From positions 3,415,431-3,479,430 of the forward strand of contig CM057151.1 of the NCBI GenBank assembly GCA_029962745.1: DNA of 64,000 nt, given 5' to 3'. How positions within the stretch are numbered: position 1 is the stretch's first letter; each line of letters opens with the position of its first letter. Of this stretch, positions 46,357 through 58,384 are shown piece by piece. Under the pieces are notes generated by a model that saw only the letters and a program-made list of their open reading frames with translations, was not told the DNA's origin and did no database searches. This DNA is from Echinometra lucunter (Eukaryota > Echinodermata > Echinoidea > Camarodonta > Echinometridae). The position numbers and the translations under genes are program-made.

Positions 46357-47154
46357 TATAGACCAATCCCACAACGCAAGAGGGCAGCAGAGTGGTTCGA
46401 CACAGTTCGACATACTGCGGTGGGCGCTCCAACTTTGATAGTATAAACAAGTCAATAGCGCGTTATGTACATTCGTTCGATTTTTTGTCTATTTTGACTG
46501 ATATGCAGATTTCTTTTAATATTTGCAATGACAAATTATCAGGGAAGTTCAGGCCGCAGCTGTGTGGTGCTCAAATGCCACAAAAATTGGAGAAATTAAA
46601 AAAAAATTGGAAGCTAACCGAGTGCGAAATTCACTCGCTTTTGACTCATGAAGCCTGTTTGTGTGAGAAGCCGTACTCCCTACACAGGTTTCAATAAGCA
46701 ATGTGAAGGAATTCGTCGCCAGTGGGTAAAAACATCAACAGAAAGGACTTTTAAGTCAAGAAACACTATCGTTATTTACTTTTGCGTAAAATTCAATGAG
46801 TGAAAACATGACTTTGTAAACAGGGTAAGATTGAGGGCTCTCGTTTACTACGGTTTCTATGCTGCAATCGAGCTTTTACTGACAAAACTAAGTTGAAAAA
46901 CCATCGAAAGTACAAAAATACATCATACCTTCATCTGTCAGATATGGCCATGCATTGTCTTACCTCATCTACCCACGTATCCATGCTTTATTTTATTGAT
47001 CTAGAAAAAGTAAATGGAACAATATCAGGTCATATCTCATATCTTACATTCATTTTGTACACAGAGCCAATCGCAGTCAGCGCGCTTGCCCACCGCAGCA
47101 ATGGCGTCGCCGATAGAGGGCCAAATACATAAACCGGAGGTGAATTGGTCTATA
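46357..47154. mobile_element. Non-autonomous TIR element, 798 bp (copy 2)
   Basis: TATAGACCAATCCCAC at the left and GTGAATTGGTCTATA at the right. The interior aligns end to end with 43469-44265, with scattered substitutions and small indels. The shared interior ends ATGGCGTCGCC.ATAGAGGGC. Confidence 0.8.
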
Positions 47155-47242
47155 GAGGACAGTTATCTCCTTTTGACAAGGCCTCGCGACTCGGGTTATT
47201 TTCAGTGGCTGACGAAGATAGAAAGAGATACCCTGAGTGAAA

Positions 47243-47280
47243 CACAGAAATAGAAGACTAGTCTTCTATCTATTTCTGTG
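47243..47280. mobile_element. Second copy of the short palindrome, flanked by 7-bp direct repeats
   Basis: CACAGAAATAGAAGAC, TA, then GTCTTCTAT, an extra CTAT, and TTCTGTG. GAGTGAA precedes (47235-47241) and follows (47281-47287). This is the same sequence as the 4760-4791 palindrome at an unrelated site. Confidence 0.6.
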
Positions 47281-47465
47281 GAGTGAATGCGCGATCGAGC
47301 GACGCGCGCAGTCAGCGAGCTTTCGCGATTAGTCTCATTCTAGTCGCTCGCCGTCTTGTATATAAATCACATCAGAGTCTACACGGGACAAAGAGCCTTG
47401 ACTAAAGGCTAATCTTTCCACGGCTCCTTATTCCGCACTCTTTTCATATCTTTATTTCTTCTCCT

Positions 47466-47466
<1 letters not shown>

Positions 47467-47507
<41 letters not shown>

Positions 47508-47511
47508 AAGA
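47467..47511 (+). repeat. (TA)n(GA)n microsatellite
   Basis: TA repeats pass directly into GA repeats next to the left Penelope-like end. Confidence 0.85.
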
Positions 47512-47554
47512 TGTCCCCTCGCAAAACGTGTGCAGTGTTTCATTTTAGTACACA

Positions 47555-48519
47555 TTGGAAGAAAATAAATGAAATGAAGCTGACGTAGCTCTCGATCATG
47601 TCCTTTTATTATGGCAAGCTTTCGGCCAACATGGCCTTCATCAGGTCTAAACAGATAAGAAACGAACAGGCAAAATAATATACACATACTGAACATCTCC
47701 GTACAAGTATTTTGGTAAATATTTCTGTTATTTTTCACTTTTTCTATTTAAGCAGTAACAGGTTATTGCACATATCATATTTAATTAGTTACCTGTAAAC
47801 TACTTATCTATTAATATCATTGAAGATTTTACCTACGGTTTTGTACCACTTATCTTGACTTTTTTTTTGGGGGGGGGGAACGCACTATACCACTATACTA
47901 CTTATTTTGTATTAGGATTACCAGGTACTTTTTAACACGACTACATATGACACAAGAAAGTGGTTTACTAAACTACCGATTTAAAATGTGGTTCGACGAG
48001 CATTACTATATTTAATACTCTGCTAACTTATTGGTGGTATATAAAATAGTCCTAATTAAGCAGAATGCTTTATCACAATCTTATTCGCAGTGTACCCCTC
48101 ACCTCTACTAATCCGATGAGCTCGGTCTAATTTCAACCCGAGGTAATTATATTCATTGTATCATTTCTGAATTACCATATTCCTAAGTTAATCAAATATT
48201 ATTTCCTTATCATTTCGTTATATTTTCTTTACTTATATTTGTTATTTCGACATTAATTGTTCAGTTATGTATCATCATTCCTAAAGTTCATTAAGTATCA
48301 TTTCCGTATTATTTCGGTATATTATTTTGATATTTAATTGTTCAGTTATTCCAATTACGTATTATTTCGACATTATTTTGATATTACTTCTATGTGTATA
48401 TTATTTTGCCTGTTCGTTTCTTATCTGTTCAGACCTGATGAAGGCCATGTTGGCCGAAAGCTTGCCATAATAAAAGGACATGATCGAGAGCTACGTCAGC
48501 TTCATTTCATTTATTTTCT

Positions 48520-48524
<5 letters not shown>
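47555..48524. mobile_element. Inverted pair of Penelope-like element ends
   Basis: Arms 47555-47688 and 48391-48524 are inverted copies of about 134 bp. The plus-strand arm contains CCTGATGAAGGCCATGTTGG then CCGAAAGCTTGCC, the CTGATGA...GAAA signature with a GGCC/GGCC stem seen at Penelope-like ends. The ~700 bp between them is AT-rich and non-coding (G run at 47870-47878). The identical peptide read on both strands is due to the symmetry. Confidence 0.55.
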
Positions 48525-48571
<47 letters not shown>

Positions 48572-48741
48572 GTATATATCAGTAGCCGAAAAATGGATCG
48601 ACGCCTCTGCCTTCTCTCTGTCTCTCTCTGTCTCTGCCTTCTCTCTCTGTCTCTCTCTGTCTCTGTCTGTCTCTCTCCCCCATCCTCTCTCTCTCTCTCT
48701 CGATCTCCCTCTCTCTTTCAACTCTTCCTTTTCTTATCTTC

Positions 48742-48773
<32 letters not shown>

Positions 48774-48780
48774 TTCCCTC
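48523..48780 (+). repeat. (TA)n and (TC)n microsatellites
   Basis: TA repeats at 48523-48570, then CTCTCTGT/CTCT-rich sequence at 48605-48770. The Ser/Leu-rich and Arg/Glu-rich ORFs here are translations of these repeats. Confidence 0.85.
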
Positions 48781-49053
48781 ATCCTCTGCTTTCACTCAAT
48801 TTTGGGTTCATTGATGATTTGGTGCCCGATTTCTCTATAGTAAAAATACGATACCCATAATTTGATCGTCAAAATACCATGGATACCGTGGTATACTCTT
48901 TTACTATAGGGTTTTTTATAAAAAAAAAAAGAAGAAGCAAAACGTGGCGGGATGTTCTTTCTGAAGCAAGATTGAAATTTCTCAGGCATGCTAGGGATGT
49001 TTTAGAACCCTCTTGAAAACATGAAATGTTGCCTTGATTTTATTGAGATATGA

Positions 49054-49055
<2 letters not shown>

Positions 49056-49084
<29 letters not shown>

Positions 49085-49219
49085 AAGAAGAAGAAGAAGA
49101 AGAAGACGAAGAAGACGAAGAAGACGAAGAAGAAGAAGAAGAAGAAGAAGAAGAAGAACAAGAAGAAGAAGAAGAAGAAGAAGAAAAAGAAAAAGAAAAA
49201 GAAAAAGAAGAAGAAGAAT
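49056..49219 (+). repeat. (GAA)n trinucleotide repeat, ~165 bp
   Basis: Nearly pure AAG/GAA with a few GAC, CAA and AAA interruptions; the lysine, arginine and phenylalanine ORFs on both strands are artefacts. Confidence 0.9.
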
Positions 49220-49359
49220 GATAATTTATGAACAGTCCTGTAATGCACCGGTATCTTCAAGGCTCATGGCGCAATAAAAAGGAGACAGAAAACATAAGAG
49301 AAAAAGATATGAAGGTTACATTAAATTACTACTGATGAACGACGGACTACACTCATATG

Positions 49360-49746
49360 TATGGTGGCCCTGAAGAACGCTGGACAACAGGTCATGTGCG
49401 ACGTGAATTTCGCATCCAAGGTCCTGAATTTCGCATCGCGGGTCGTGAACTTCGCATCCTAGGTCACGAATTTCGCGCCGCGGGTCGTGAATTTCACGAC
49501 TGGGATGCAAAGTTCGCGCCACGGGTCATGAATTTCACGACTGGGATGCAAAGTTCGCGCCACGGGTCCTGAATTTCGTATCGCCGGTCCTGAATTTCGC
49601 ATCCGAGGTCCTGAATTTCGCATCGCCGGGTCGTGAAATTCATGACCTGGGACGCGAAGTTCACGACCTGCGATGCGAAATTCAGGACCTGGGATGCGAA
49701 ATTCACGTCGCACATGACCTGTTATCGAGAGTACTTCAGGGCCACC
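49360..49746. mobile_element. Foldback element built of ~21-bp units, with 9-bp flanking duplication
   Basis: The outer arms GGTGGCCCTGAAG and CTTCAGGGCCACC are followed inward by GGTCATGTGCGACGTGAATT and its inverse. The interior is a run of ~21-bp units GGTCCTGAATTTCGCATCGCG in both orientations. ACTCATATG lies just outside both ends (49351-49359 and 49747-49755). Confidence 0.8.
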
Positions 49747-50009
49747 ACTCATATGCATGCTATGATTTGGATCAGAATTAGAAAATGACTTCTTTAGGTT
49801 GAGAATTTTGCGCCTGAACTCCTTCCCACAAGCACATCATTTTTACTCTTTTTTTTTTATTCTTCTTCATTTTGTAGTATCCAATTACCATGATTACAGT
49901 AAAGAGTAATATTCGAAATATATGAAGATCGTATGTTTTTCTACAATATAGAACAGAAATACTTGTTATATGATGTTCATGATTACTGCGACATAAATGG
50001 GGGAGGGGT

Positions 50010-50190
50010 GGAGAAAGGGGGTTTAAGGAAGAGGAATTTGTTTTCCGAACACAAACGCGCATCTTCTTGTTATAGTACTATGATCAATATTCATTGATAT
50101 CAAAGTACTATAAGAAGAAGATGCGCATTTGTGTTCGGAAAACAAATTCCTCTTCCTTCAACCCCCTTTCTCCATCCCTCCCCCAGTCGC
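50010..50190. repeat. Inverted repeat, ~75-bp arms
   Basis: GGGGGTTTAAGGAAGAGGAA then TTTGTTTTCCGAACACAAAC is mirrored by TGTGTTCGGAAAACAAATTC then CTCTTCCTTCAACCCCC. The centre near 50085 is AT-rich (TACTATGATCAATATTCATT). Confidence 0.75.
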
Positions 50191-50442
50191 ATTTATGAGT
50201 GATCATCATGGGCGTCGATCCGAACTTGAGCATGGGGGGGGGGGGGGACACAATAGCTTCTCACCTTTCCAGTTACTTTAAAAGTTATATCTCATGATAT
50301 TGCTATATCCCCCCCCCCCTCTCTCTCTCTAGTTATGCTCGTTCACGCTGTTTAGTTTCATTGGTGACCGGTTCATTTATTGTCTATTTATCAGCATTAC
50401 AATTTTAAGTACCTAAATAAACATGTAAATTCCTCCCATATT

Positions 50443-51310
50443 AAAGGGGAAGTCCAGGCGATTTTTAAAATTTCACATCAGGTATAGTACATAAATCAAA
50501 AGTGTTACATACAAATTTGCGGAATTTATTGTGGTCCTGGACACTGGCGTAGCAAGGAATTTTCAACAGGGGGGGGGCCAAGGCGAGGGAGCGAAGCGAC
50601 CGAGCGGGGGGAGGGTGTGGGAGGTCGGTATCCCCCCTCCCATGGTAGGGAGGTTTTTGAAAATTCGTGCATGAAAATGGCATTTTCTGCACACTTAAAT
50701 TCAGTATTAGGGGTAACTTATATGAGAAGTGGCATGGGCATAGGCGCCGGAAGCGGGGGGGGGGGGGCAAAATCAATTTTTGCCCCCCCCCCGGGCCCCC
50801 TCGGAAGAAAAAAAAAGAATTTTTCGGATCATAATTATATGCAAAAATGAGCACATTGACATGATTAGTGCTCTAAAATGCAAACTTTCAGCATTCAAAA
50901 ATCAAAATTTTCTTACTCGGTCGCTACGCTCCCTCGTATTGTGATTAGAAGGAACGTTTTTTCAGTATTAATAAATTCTGTCTATGAAAAAGGGGCAGAT
51001 GCCTGCTTTATTTGGGGGATTACCTCCACAGGCGCTGGAAGCGGAGGGGGGCAGGGGGGCAATTGCCCCCATTATTCGAAAGGGGAGCAAAATCGGTTTT
51101 GCGCCCCCCCCCCCCCGGAAGAAAAAAAAGAGAATTTTTTGGACCATATACGAGCATGTAAAATTAGCACATTGACATGATCAGTGCTCTAAAATGCAAA
51201 CTTTCAGCATTCGAAAATCAAAATTTTCTTACTTGGTCGCTACGCTCCCTCGTATTGTAATTAGAAGCAACGTTTCTCAGTATTTAGAAATTCTGTCTAT
51301 CATCAATTAA
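50443..51310 (+). repeat. Tandem pair of ~315-bp repeats with G/C runs
   Basis: GGAAGCG followed by G runs, GCCCCCCC, GGAAGAAAAAAAA and GTGCTCTAAAATGCAAACTT (50869 and 51184) occurs twice, ending CGCTACGCTCCCTCGTATTG. The stretch is preceded by TTAAAGGGGAAGTCC (50442-50456), a fragment of a TTAA-family end. No gene is supported. Confidence 0.7.
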
Positions 51311-52141
51311 AAAGGGCAGGTGCTTGCTTTATTCGGGGGATTATTTTGCCCCCCCCCCCTCCTCAGTATCCTCATATATTGGCATAAGGGCGCTCGTATT
51401 CGGGGGGGGGCAATGCAGGAATATGACATTTCTGTACATTTTCACCACCAAAGTTGTAAAAAAAAATTGCGCGCTCGCTTCGCTCGCGCGGACAAAGTTG
51501 TGAAACTGAATAGCTAATTTTCGGGCAAAGGGTGTCGGCCCCATCGCCAAATTTACCAGTATGCCATTCACAACCCTCCCATTACCATACCCAGTCTCCT
51601 GAGTCTCTCACGCCATTCTAGCATGCTAGAAGCGGTGAACAAATAAACATGTTTCAGTACTACTGATGAGAGAAGATGGGAAACAGTTTTTGATAACAAA
51701 TTAATTAATTCAAAAAATCTAAACTTCTTATATATGAATAAATATGTATAAGGGGGAGGGAGAAAGGTGCTTGTTCGGGTGGGGGGGGGGGGGACCCCGA
51801 GAGTGTTTGTGCCCCCCCCCCCCCAATGCACTGCACTTGGCCCTATCGTCCAAAACTGAGAATGCACTGAAAAGTTTAGTACATGACAATTTTTTTACAT
51901 TGTTAATTTTCAATGGGAATTTAACTCTCATCTCCTTGGCAAGGTATACAAAATCACTGTCCCCGGTGGTCCCCCTTTTTTTCTGACAAAACATGGGGGA
52001 CATTTGATATGATGTCCCCCACCCCAAAAATCGTGGGGGGGGGGGGGACACGTCCCCCTGTCCCCCACCGATTAACGCCCATGGTAATCATGAACATCAT
52101 GAATAGTTAAAGGACAAAATAATAGGGTTAAAATGAACTTT
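51311..52141. other. No gene seen; G/C homopolymers
   Basis: C or G runs occur near 51350, 51401, 51780-51793, 51813-51825 and 52035-52047, in degenerate dispersed-repeat sequence of the same general type. Confidence 0.5.
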
Positions 52142-52641
52142 NNNNNNNNNNNNNNNNNNNNNNNNNNNNNNNNNNNNNNNNNNNNNNNNNNNNNNNNNNN
52201 NNNNNNNNNNNNNNNNNNNNNNNNNNNNNNNNNNNNNNNNNNNNNNNNNNNNNNNNNNNNNNNNNNNNNNNNNNNNNNNNNNNNNNNNNNNNNNNNNNNN
52301 NNNNNNNNNNNNNNNNNNNNNNNNNNNNNNNNNNNNNNNNNNNNNNNNNNNNNNNNNNNNNNNNNNNNNNNNNNNNNNNNNNNNNNNNNNNNNNNNNNNN
52401 NNNNNNNNNNNNNNNNNNNNNNNNNNNNNNNNNNNNNNNNNNNNNNNNNNNNNNNNNNNNNNNNNNNNNNNNNNNNNNNNNNNNNNNNNNNNNNNNNNNN
52501 NNNNNNNNNNNNNNNNNNNNNNNNNNNNNNNNNNNNNNNNNNNNNNNNNNNNNNNNNNNNNNNNNNNNNNNNNNNNNNNNNNNNNNNNNNNNNNNNNNNN
52601 NNNNNNNNNNNNNNNNNNNNNNNNNNNNNNNNNNNNNNNNN
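52142..52641. other. Assembly gap, 500 N
   Basis: Exactly 500 undetermined bases, probably a scaffold placeholder; its true length is unknown. Confidence 0.98.
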
Positions 52642-53303
52642 AAAAATATTTTTCTAGGACAGTTTTATCACTTTTATATCAATAAAGTCTGATCCTGTGG
52701 AGTTTGCGTAATGTCTTTTCAATGTAAATAAACGCCGGTTTAACAAATCGAATTTTCATGTTCTTTTAGGGAGAAAAATTACGATTAAAGATTATTTTCG
52801 CATTTTCTGTCAGTACTGATGGTTATGATGTGTTGGAAAAAATATTTGCATGTTATTTTCAAGGTTGCCATTTTTTGAATTTCGTTATTTTTAACGAAAA
52901 TAGCGTAAATTTAGACAAAAACCAGACATAGAAATACTGCATGAGGGACCACTGGAATGTTAAGGGAACTATTTTGATTTTGTGGCTAGCGCCGTCCACG
53001 GCACGGCCAACTCGGGCAAAGCCGAGGCGGGCGGCCTAGGAGCCTAGGGCTGGCCTCGGCTGGAGCAAGAGCCGCGGCCCATGCTGAAATTTTGGGGCTT
53101 CGTGCACACGTTTCAAATTGTGTTCAGATTTTTTGAGCCTGCTCTTTTAATGATAATAATTTCAGTTTGCCTTAAGTAAAGTAAAGACTAAAGGCCTAAA
53201 TTAGTAGAATCCTAAATATTTGAATTAAAAATCCCGACCCAAGCCTTGCCCTAGCTAGACTCTAGGGTACTATTACTATTAGTCTAGGCCTAGCTAAGTT
53301 AGT

Positions 53304-53437
53304 CCTAGACTGAAGTGTTCTGTCTCTAAGTTGTCTAACCGTCGTCGTTAGCCTCGTATTTTGGTAGGGTCGGCACTCGGACCCTACCAAAATACAAGGC
53401 TAATGACGACTGTTAGAGACAGAACACTTCGGTCTAA
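53304..53437. repeat. Long hairpin, ~60-bp arms, 8-base loop
   Basis: The left arm CTGAAGTGTTCTGTCTCTAA...TTGGTAGGGTC pairs with GACCCTACCAA...AGAGACAGAACACTTCGG, separated by GGCACTCG. It could be a foldback end or a transcribed hairpin. Confidence 0.7.
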
Positions 53438-54727
53438 GTTAGTCCCAAACCAAAGTTCCCCCTCCAAACTAAGAGTAAGACCAGGCCCAAGCCCAAGGCC
53501 AAGAAAAGATTTAGATTTAGGGTCTAGTCCAGTCAGTGTTAGACCTGGATCTAGAGCTCTAGTCTCTAGATCTAGAAGACTATATATCTAGGTTCTGTTC
53601 AATTAGTTCCAGATCTACTGAAGATCAACTGAATTCCAGTGTTAATTCAATAAATTGGTTGAAAAAACTGAATGAAAATCAGAAATTGTTACAATTTTGC
53701 ATGCAGAATCTGTATAGGGCCTACCCCAGTATTATTGTTGTGCTTATTTCTTGTGCAGACTTGTTAATGCCTGTATGAGAAATCCTTTGGCAGGATTATG
53801 TAATCATTTAGGACGACTGCACTGGACCACAAATCCACTGGTATCTACTAATTATAAGACCAAAAACCTCACATAGTGCATATGGATAATTTAGACTTTT
53901 CCTTTATTAGCAACTAGCAATCTCAAGAAAATATGAAATGATAACCTCATTGTTCATCATTACTTTTTTTTTTTAATAGTTTTTTTTTTTTTTGGGGGGG
54001 GTGTGTTGGCTGCGCTTAAATTTATCCTTAAATTGCCTGTATTGGAATGCAAGTTTCATCGTTTTGTACACATGAATTCATGACGAAGTAAACATAGATT
54101 TGATAACATTCCATGATTCCTCCACGGACTGTTTTTATCCAATGATAATTATTTACTATTTGATATTTATTACAGGATGCTGGACCATAATTAATGATTT
54201 GATGGAGTTGACACAGACTGAAGATACAGAACTTCAATACAGAACTTCGCTTCATGAGAGGCAGGATATGCCATGAAAGAAATGTTGGCAGATGTCATGT
54301 TAGCTTTTTTGTTTGACTTCAGCATTTAGAGGTAATTTTGCATACTGATATTGCATTATTAAACTTCTTTGTTAAAGCACAGATCATATCATGAGTATAA
54401 CAGTCTCTATCTGATGAATATGTGACCAGCATCATAAGATCAATTCATACATAAACCTTATGTAGCCTTGGCTAAATTTCTTTTAATATTGGCATGGTTC
54501 AAATAATTTCTTTTCCAGTAATTATGAACTGACTGAATTAATCTGCTTAGTCATTGTCATTTGTTTTTAAAAATTGCTAGTGTAAAGACACTTTAAATGT
54601 AGGTTAGTTTACATGTCAGTTTTTCAGTAATCAGGTAATGAAAGGAGCTGAAAGCATGAATAATCTGATAATATAAACTATTTCTGTTTGTCTTTCTTTC
54701 ATTTCCTCTGCCCTCCCTTTATCTTTC

Positions 54728-54751
54728 TATCTCTCTCTCTCTCTCTCTCTC
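54728..54751 (+). repeat. (CT)n microsatellite
   Basis: A CT dinucleotide run followed by a short C run. Confidence 0.8.
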
Positions 54752-56009
54752 CCCCCCTTCTGTCTTCCTTTACTTTCTCCTCTTTATTTTATTTTCTTTT
54801 GCAGAGCAAAATCAAAATGATGCATGCTACGAAGAATCATCACACCGCAATCTTTGGCAAAGACAGAGAGAAACGGGCAGAGATTTACATGTGCTGAGGG
54901 CAAGAAAATAGACGAAGCACAGACTGAGCAGAGATACAATGTTACTGCCTGCCCAAATAGGTGGTGGAATTTCAGGCAGCCAGTGTCCATGGCAGTAGCC
55001 TAAAATTTAGCTTTGGCATAGACAGAAATTTAGAAAGGGGAAGGGGAAATATTCCCATATCCCACCTTGTTTTTCTTCTTCTGGTTAACAAAGAATTGTG
55101 GAGTTAAAGGACTCTTATCTCATTTCATTGCATTCTTTTTTCTTTGATTTTTCCCCCTTTCAAGTTACACATTTCTTTGTGAATATGCCATATGGTGAAG
55201 AAGTCGGGGCAGCCTGTAAAAGAGTCTCATTTTCACTGACAACTGCCATAAGCTACTGAAACCCTTGCATCTGATGGGAACAAATCATTATTGGGCTAAA
55301 GTTCTTCAAAAATTTCAGAACATTTAAAAAGATGTTCTTTTTTTATATATCATTTGTGTGGTCCTAGCACTTTGTTTTGAATGAGTAGTCTATTCTCCCC
55401 ATTAAATGTTCATTTTTCACCAAAACAGGTATTGTCAAGAGCAAATAGGAGATGCCCTCTCCAAATTGTGAATCTGATTTGGATTCAGTATAGTTTTTAA
55501 ATTTGCCATTAGGTTAGTCAATTACATCTTCAAACTTTCGGCATCAAGCCATAAAATATTTCAAAGAAAGGTAGGGGCATTTATCTGAGTCTTTATCTAA
55601 TTTAATGTTCAAAACTTATTGTTATGTTTAAGCATTTGCACTACATCGTTTCAGAATTTGAAGAGAGATTAACTAATTGCAATTTTAGATGACAGATAAG
55701 GTAAAACTATCATGTTATCAAATTTACAACAATATTCCAAAGAATAAGTAAAAAATGAATGATTTTGCTCTTAAAGCATCAGGAAGGCCCCTTTACAAAA
55801 CAAAGAAAATAAAAGAAAAGTTTTGTGTTAATTTTTTTCCTTCTCAATCCTAAACGGGAATGTACTGAGATCCAAAACTTTACAATTGTCTTTCTGTGGC
55901 TTATAGCAATATAAAGTAAAGCTTTTGTGCAGATTGGTTGATGCTTGCAAATGTGGGCCACTACCTATGAAGAGAAATTAGAGTCTCTTGTGAAACTAAG
56001 AAATAACCT

Positions 56010-56895
56010 GAAATGATTTTTTTTAGAATGTGTAGAACACACACATTTTTTTTTTTTTTTTTTGCTTTGAAAGTCTTTATTTTCCATATGATGTAACTAT
56101 GTAATTCAAAGGTACAGAAATTGTGTTACCATATGCAATAATTTTTGTTGCATGTTAGTTTTAAAGTATAAGAATTTATTTCATACTCATCCATGGCTGT
56201 ACACAGCAGGGGAAAGGGGTGCAGAGGGGAAGCATCCTTGTGACCAAGTTTTTTCAAAAAAAAATTTACGTGTCTTGCCCTCCCCCCCCCCCCCCCGAAA
56301 AAAATTTCTGCATATGGCCATGTATCCATCTCATTTTTGTCCTCAGCCGAGTGAAATTTTTTGCTTTGATGGCATGTTACTCACATTCAACTTTTATTAT
56401 AACAAATGATTTTTTTTTTTTAGCATGTGTAGAACAAGTGCATTTTTTTTTTTCACTATGAAAGTCTTGATTTTTCATATGACGTAACTGCAGAATTCAT
56501 AGGTACAGAAATTATGTTACAAAATGCAATATTTTTTGTTGCATGTTATTTTTGAAGTATAAGAATTTATTTCATACTCGTCCATGGCCATACGCGGCAG
56601 GGGGAAGGGGGTCAGTTGCCCCTCCCCCCCCCCCTCCGAAATTTTAAAAACTGACATAATTTTACTGAACATTTTCTTAAAATCCACCAAATCCCTCAAT
56701 TTCACTTTTAAAGATACAAAAGTATCCTTGTGACCAGCTCGGCCACTTCACTCCCTCGTTTTCAAGTTAAAAAAAAGAAAAATACTTGCCCCCCCCCCCC
56801 CCCGAAAAAATTTCTTCGTACGGCCATGTACTCATCTCATTTTTTGCCCTCGGCCAAATGAAAAATTCTTGCTTTGATGGCATGTACAGAAAAAT
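56010..56895 (+). repeat. Tandem pair of ~390-bp dispersed repeats
   Basis: TAGAATGTGTAGAACAC and TAGCATGTGTAGAACAAG start the copies near 56025 and 56421; both have AAGTATAAGAATTTATTTCA, CCATGGC.(T)AC, G/C runs and CGAAAAAAATTTCT. The ORFs are not genes. Confidence 0.65.
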
Positions 56896-58074
56896 CAAGT
56901 GTTTTCAGTATTGAATCCAAGCAGTATACTTGAAAATGAATTATGACTTTCTTGCTATAATAGAGTGATGGTCAAATTTTCACTGTCATGTTACTCACAT
57001 TCAACTTTTATTATAATAAAATATTTGAAGATGAACTTCCCTTTTGAGGTGGAAGCCAATATGTTGTAAGCGCAATGAACATCACCAATACAATCGAATC
57101 GTTTATGCTAAGTAATTGACTTAGAAAGTAGCAGTCTATACTGAGAATTAGTTGCTACTGGTCATGTATGTGAGCAGTATTCAAGCTGATTTTCATAAAC
57201 GTTGCCAAAACTACGTACTGCACTCATGGATGGAAATCTGTCTTGAAAGGTGAGGGGAAGCATAAGAAATTCCAATAGGTGTCTCCTTGTATCTGAAACT
57301 TCACTAAAAAAGAAAAATATTAAAAATCCCCCCCCCCCCAAAAAAAAAAAATGGGCGGGGAGGAAGCTACGTTTCATAAAATGCCTCCACCTTCCAAATT
57401 GTGGGTACACGATTGTGAGGACATGCCCCCCCCCCCTTGGAATTTCCGTCCTAATGCAAAGGTTGAAGAGTTTCCCTTCCCCCTTTACTATTATTTGGGA
57501 GGGGGTGTTAATAAAATTAACATGCATTTGATTAGAGATATTGAATCAGATTTAGCATTTTAATAATTTCACTAGAATAAATGATTCTTTCATATTATGT
57601 ACGAAAAACTCTGCCAGTTTAAAAGTCTGTTATACTTCAAGAATGCTTTGTGGAGAGGGGTGTGTCTTTCATTGCATATGCAGGATTGGGGAGGGGGACA
57701 TTTATGGCCAGAAAATCGGAAATTGACAGAATGCGAGAGAGAGAAAAGGGATGATCTGAAGACAGTGTAGGCGTAGTGATAGATATAAAGAAAGAGAGAA
57801 AAGGCAAAAACGTGGAGAGTTTTATTGAGTTGAATGACAGAGAGTGAGAGAGAGGAACAAAGCTAAATCTTTTAAAATGAATTTCTTATAATCAACGAAT
57901 GGACAACAAAAGAGAGTGGTTATAGAAGATATGCTATAGAGAAGAAATAAAGATTGTTGAGTGAGTGAACTGATTTCAGCATTACTTCATGATATAAAAT
58001 TTAACCAACTGACACCCAGTATTGAGGAAATGACTGGGGGGGGGGGGGGGGGGCACGGGCCTAATATGGTCTAC
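56896..58074. other. No gene seen
   Basis: C runs near 57329-57338 and 57426-57436; a GA-rich stretch at 57730-57870; a G run at 58035-58053. Confidence 0.5.
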
Positions 58075-58384
58075 GGGGGTGTGTCGCTGAGATGAGTCGC
58101 TTTTTTGGAAGAAATCCCTAAACATGTGGTATAGTTTCGAGTCGGAAAATCCCTAAACATGCTCCTCACTTTTTTAAAATCAGCAATTCTATATTGTTTA
58201 GAGTACACATCCGAGAGTCGGGAAATCCTTTAACACGCCCCTTACTTGTTAAAAATGAGTATTTTTTTTCTTTAGAGTAGGCCTATACATCCGAGGTGCA
58301 TAATCCCTAATAATGGGTGCCCTTCTCTGCCAAAATGACCATTAAACATGGGTACGATTATGAAGGCTTCAGCGACACACCCCC
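58075..58384. mobile_element. Element with 16-bp inverted ends and CCCTAAACATG repeats
   Basis: GGGGGTGTGTCGCTGA (58075-58090) and TCAGCGACACACCCCC (58369-58384) are perfect inverted ends. The interior carries about four degenerate units with AAATCCCTAAACATG and GAGTCGG.AAAT. Confidence 0.65.

Larger units (their letters stand above)
52642..55999. other. No gene established
   Basis: A GC-rich patch at 52985-53090 (CGAGGCGGGCGGCCTAGGAG) and many CTAG-containing motifs at 53200-53600 stand out from AT-rich surroundings. A splice-like TTTTGCAG at 54797-54804 precedes a 31-codon open frame ending TGA at 54897, but no partner exon was found. Confidence 0.4.

Noticed and set aside
46392..46697. 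101-codon ORF starting MVRHSSTYCGG
   Set aside because: Part of the 798-bp TIR element; the other copy has a shorter, interrupted frame and no transposase motif is present.
48990..49277. Poly-Lys, poly-Arg and poly-Phe ORFs
   Set aside because: They arise from the GAA trinucleotide repeat.
52133..52657. 174-codon ORF
   Set aside because: It is read through the 500-N gap and is meaningless.
54805..54897. Possible terminal exon (SKIKMMHATKNHHTAIFGKD...) after a good acceptor
   Set aside because: No upstream donor or recognisable partner exon was found and the peptide is not recognised.
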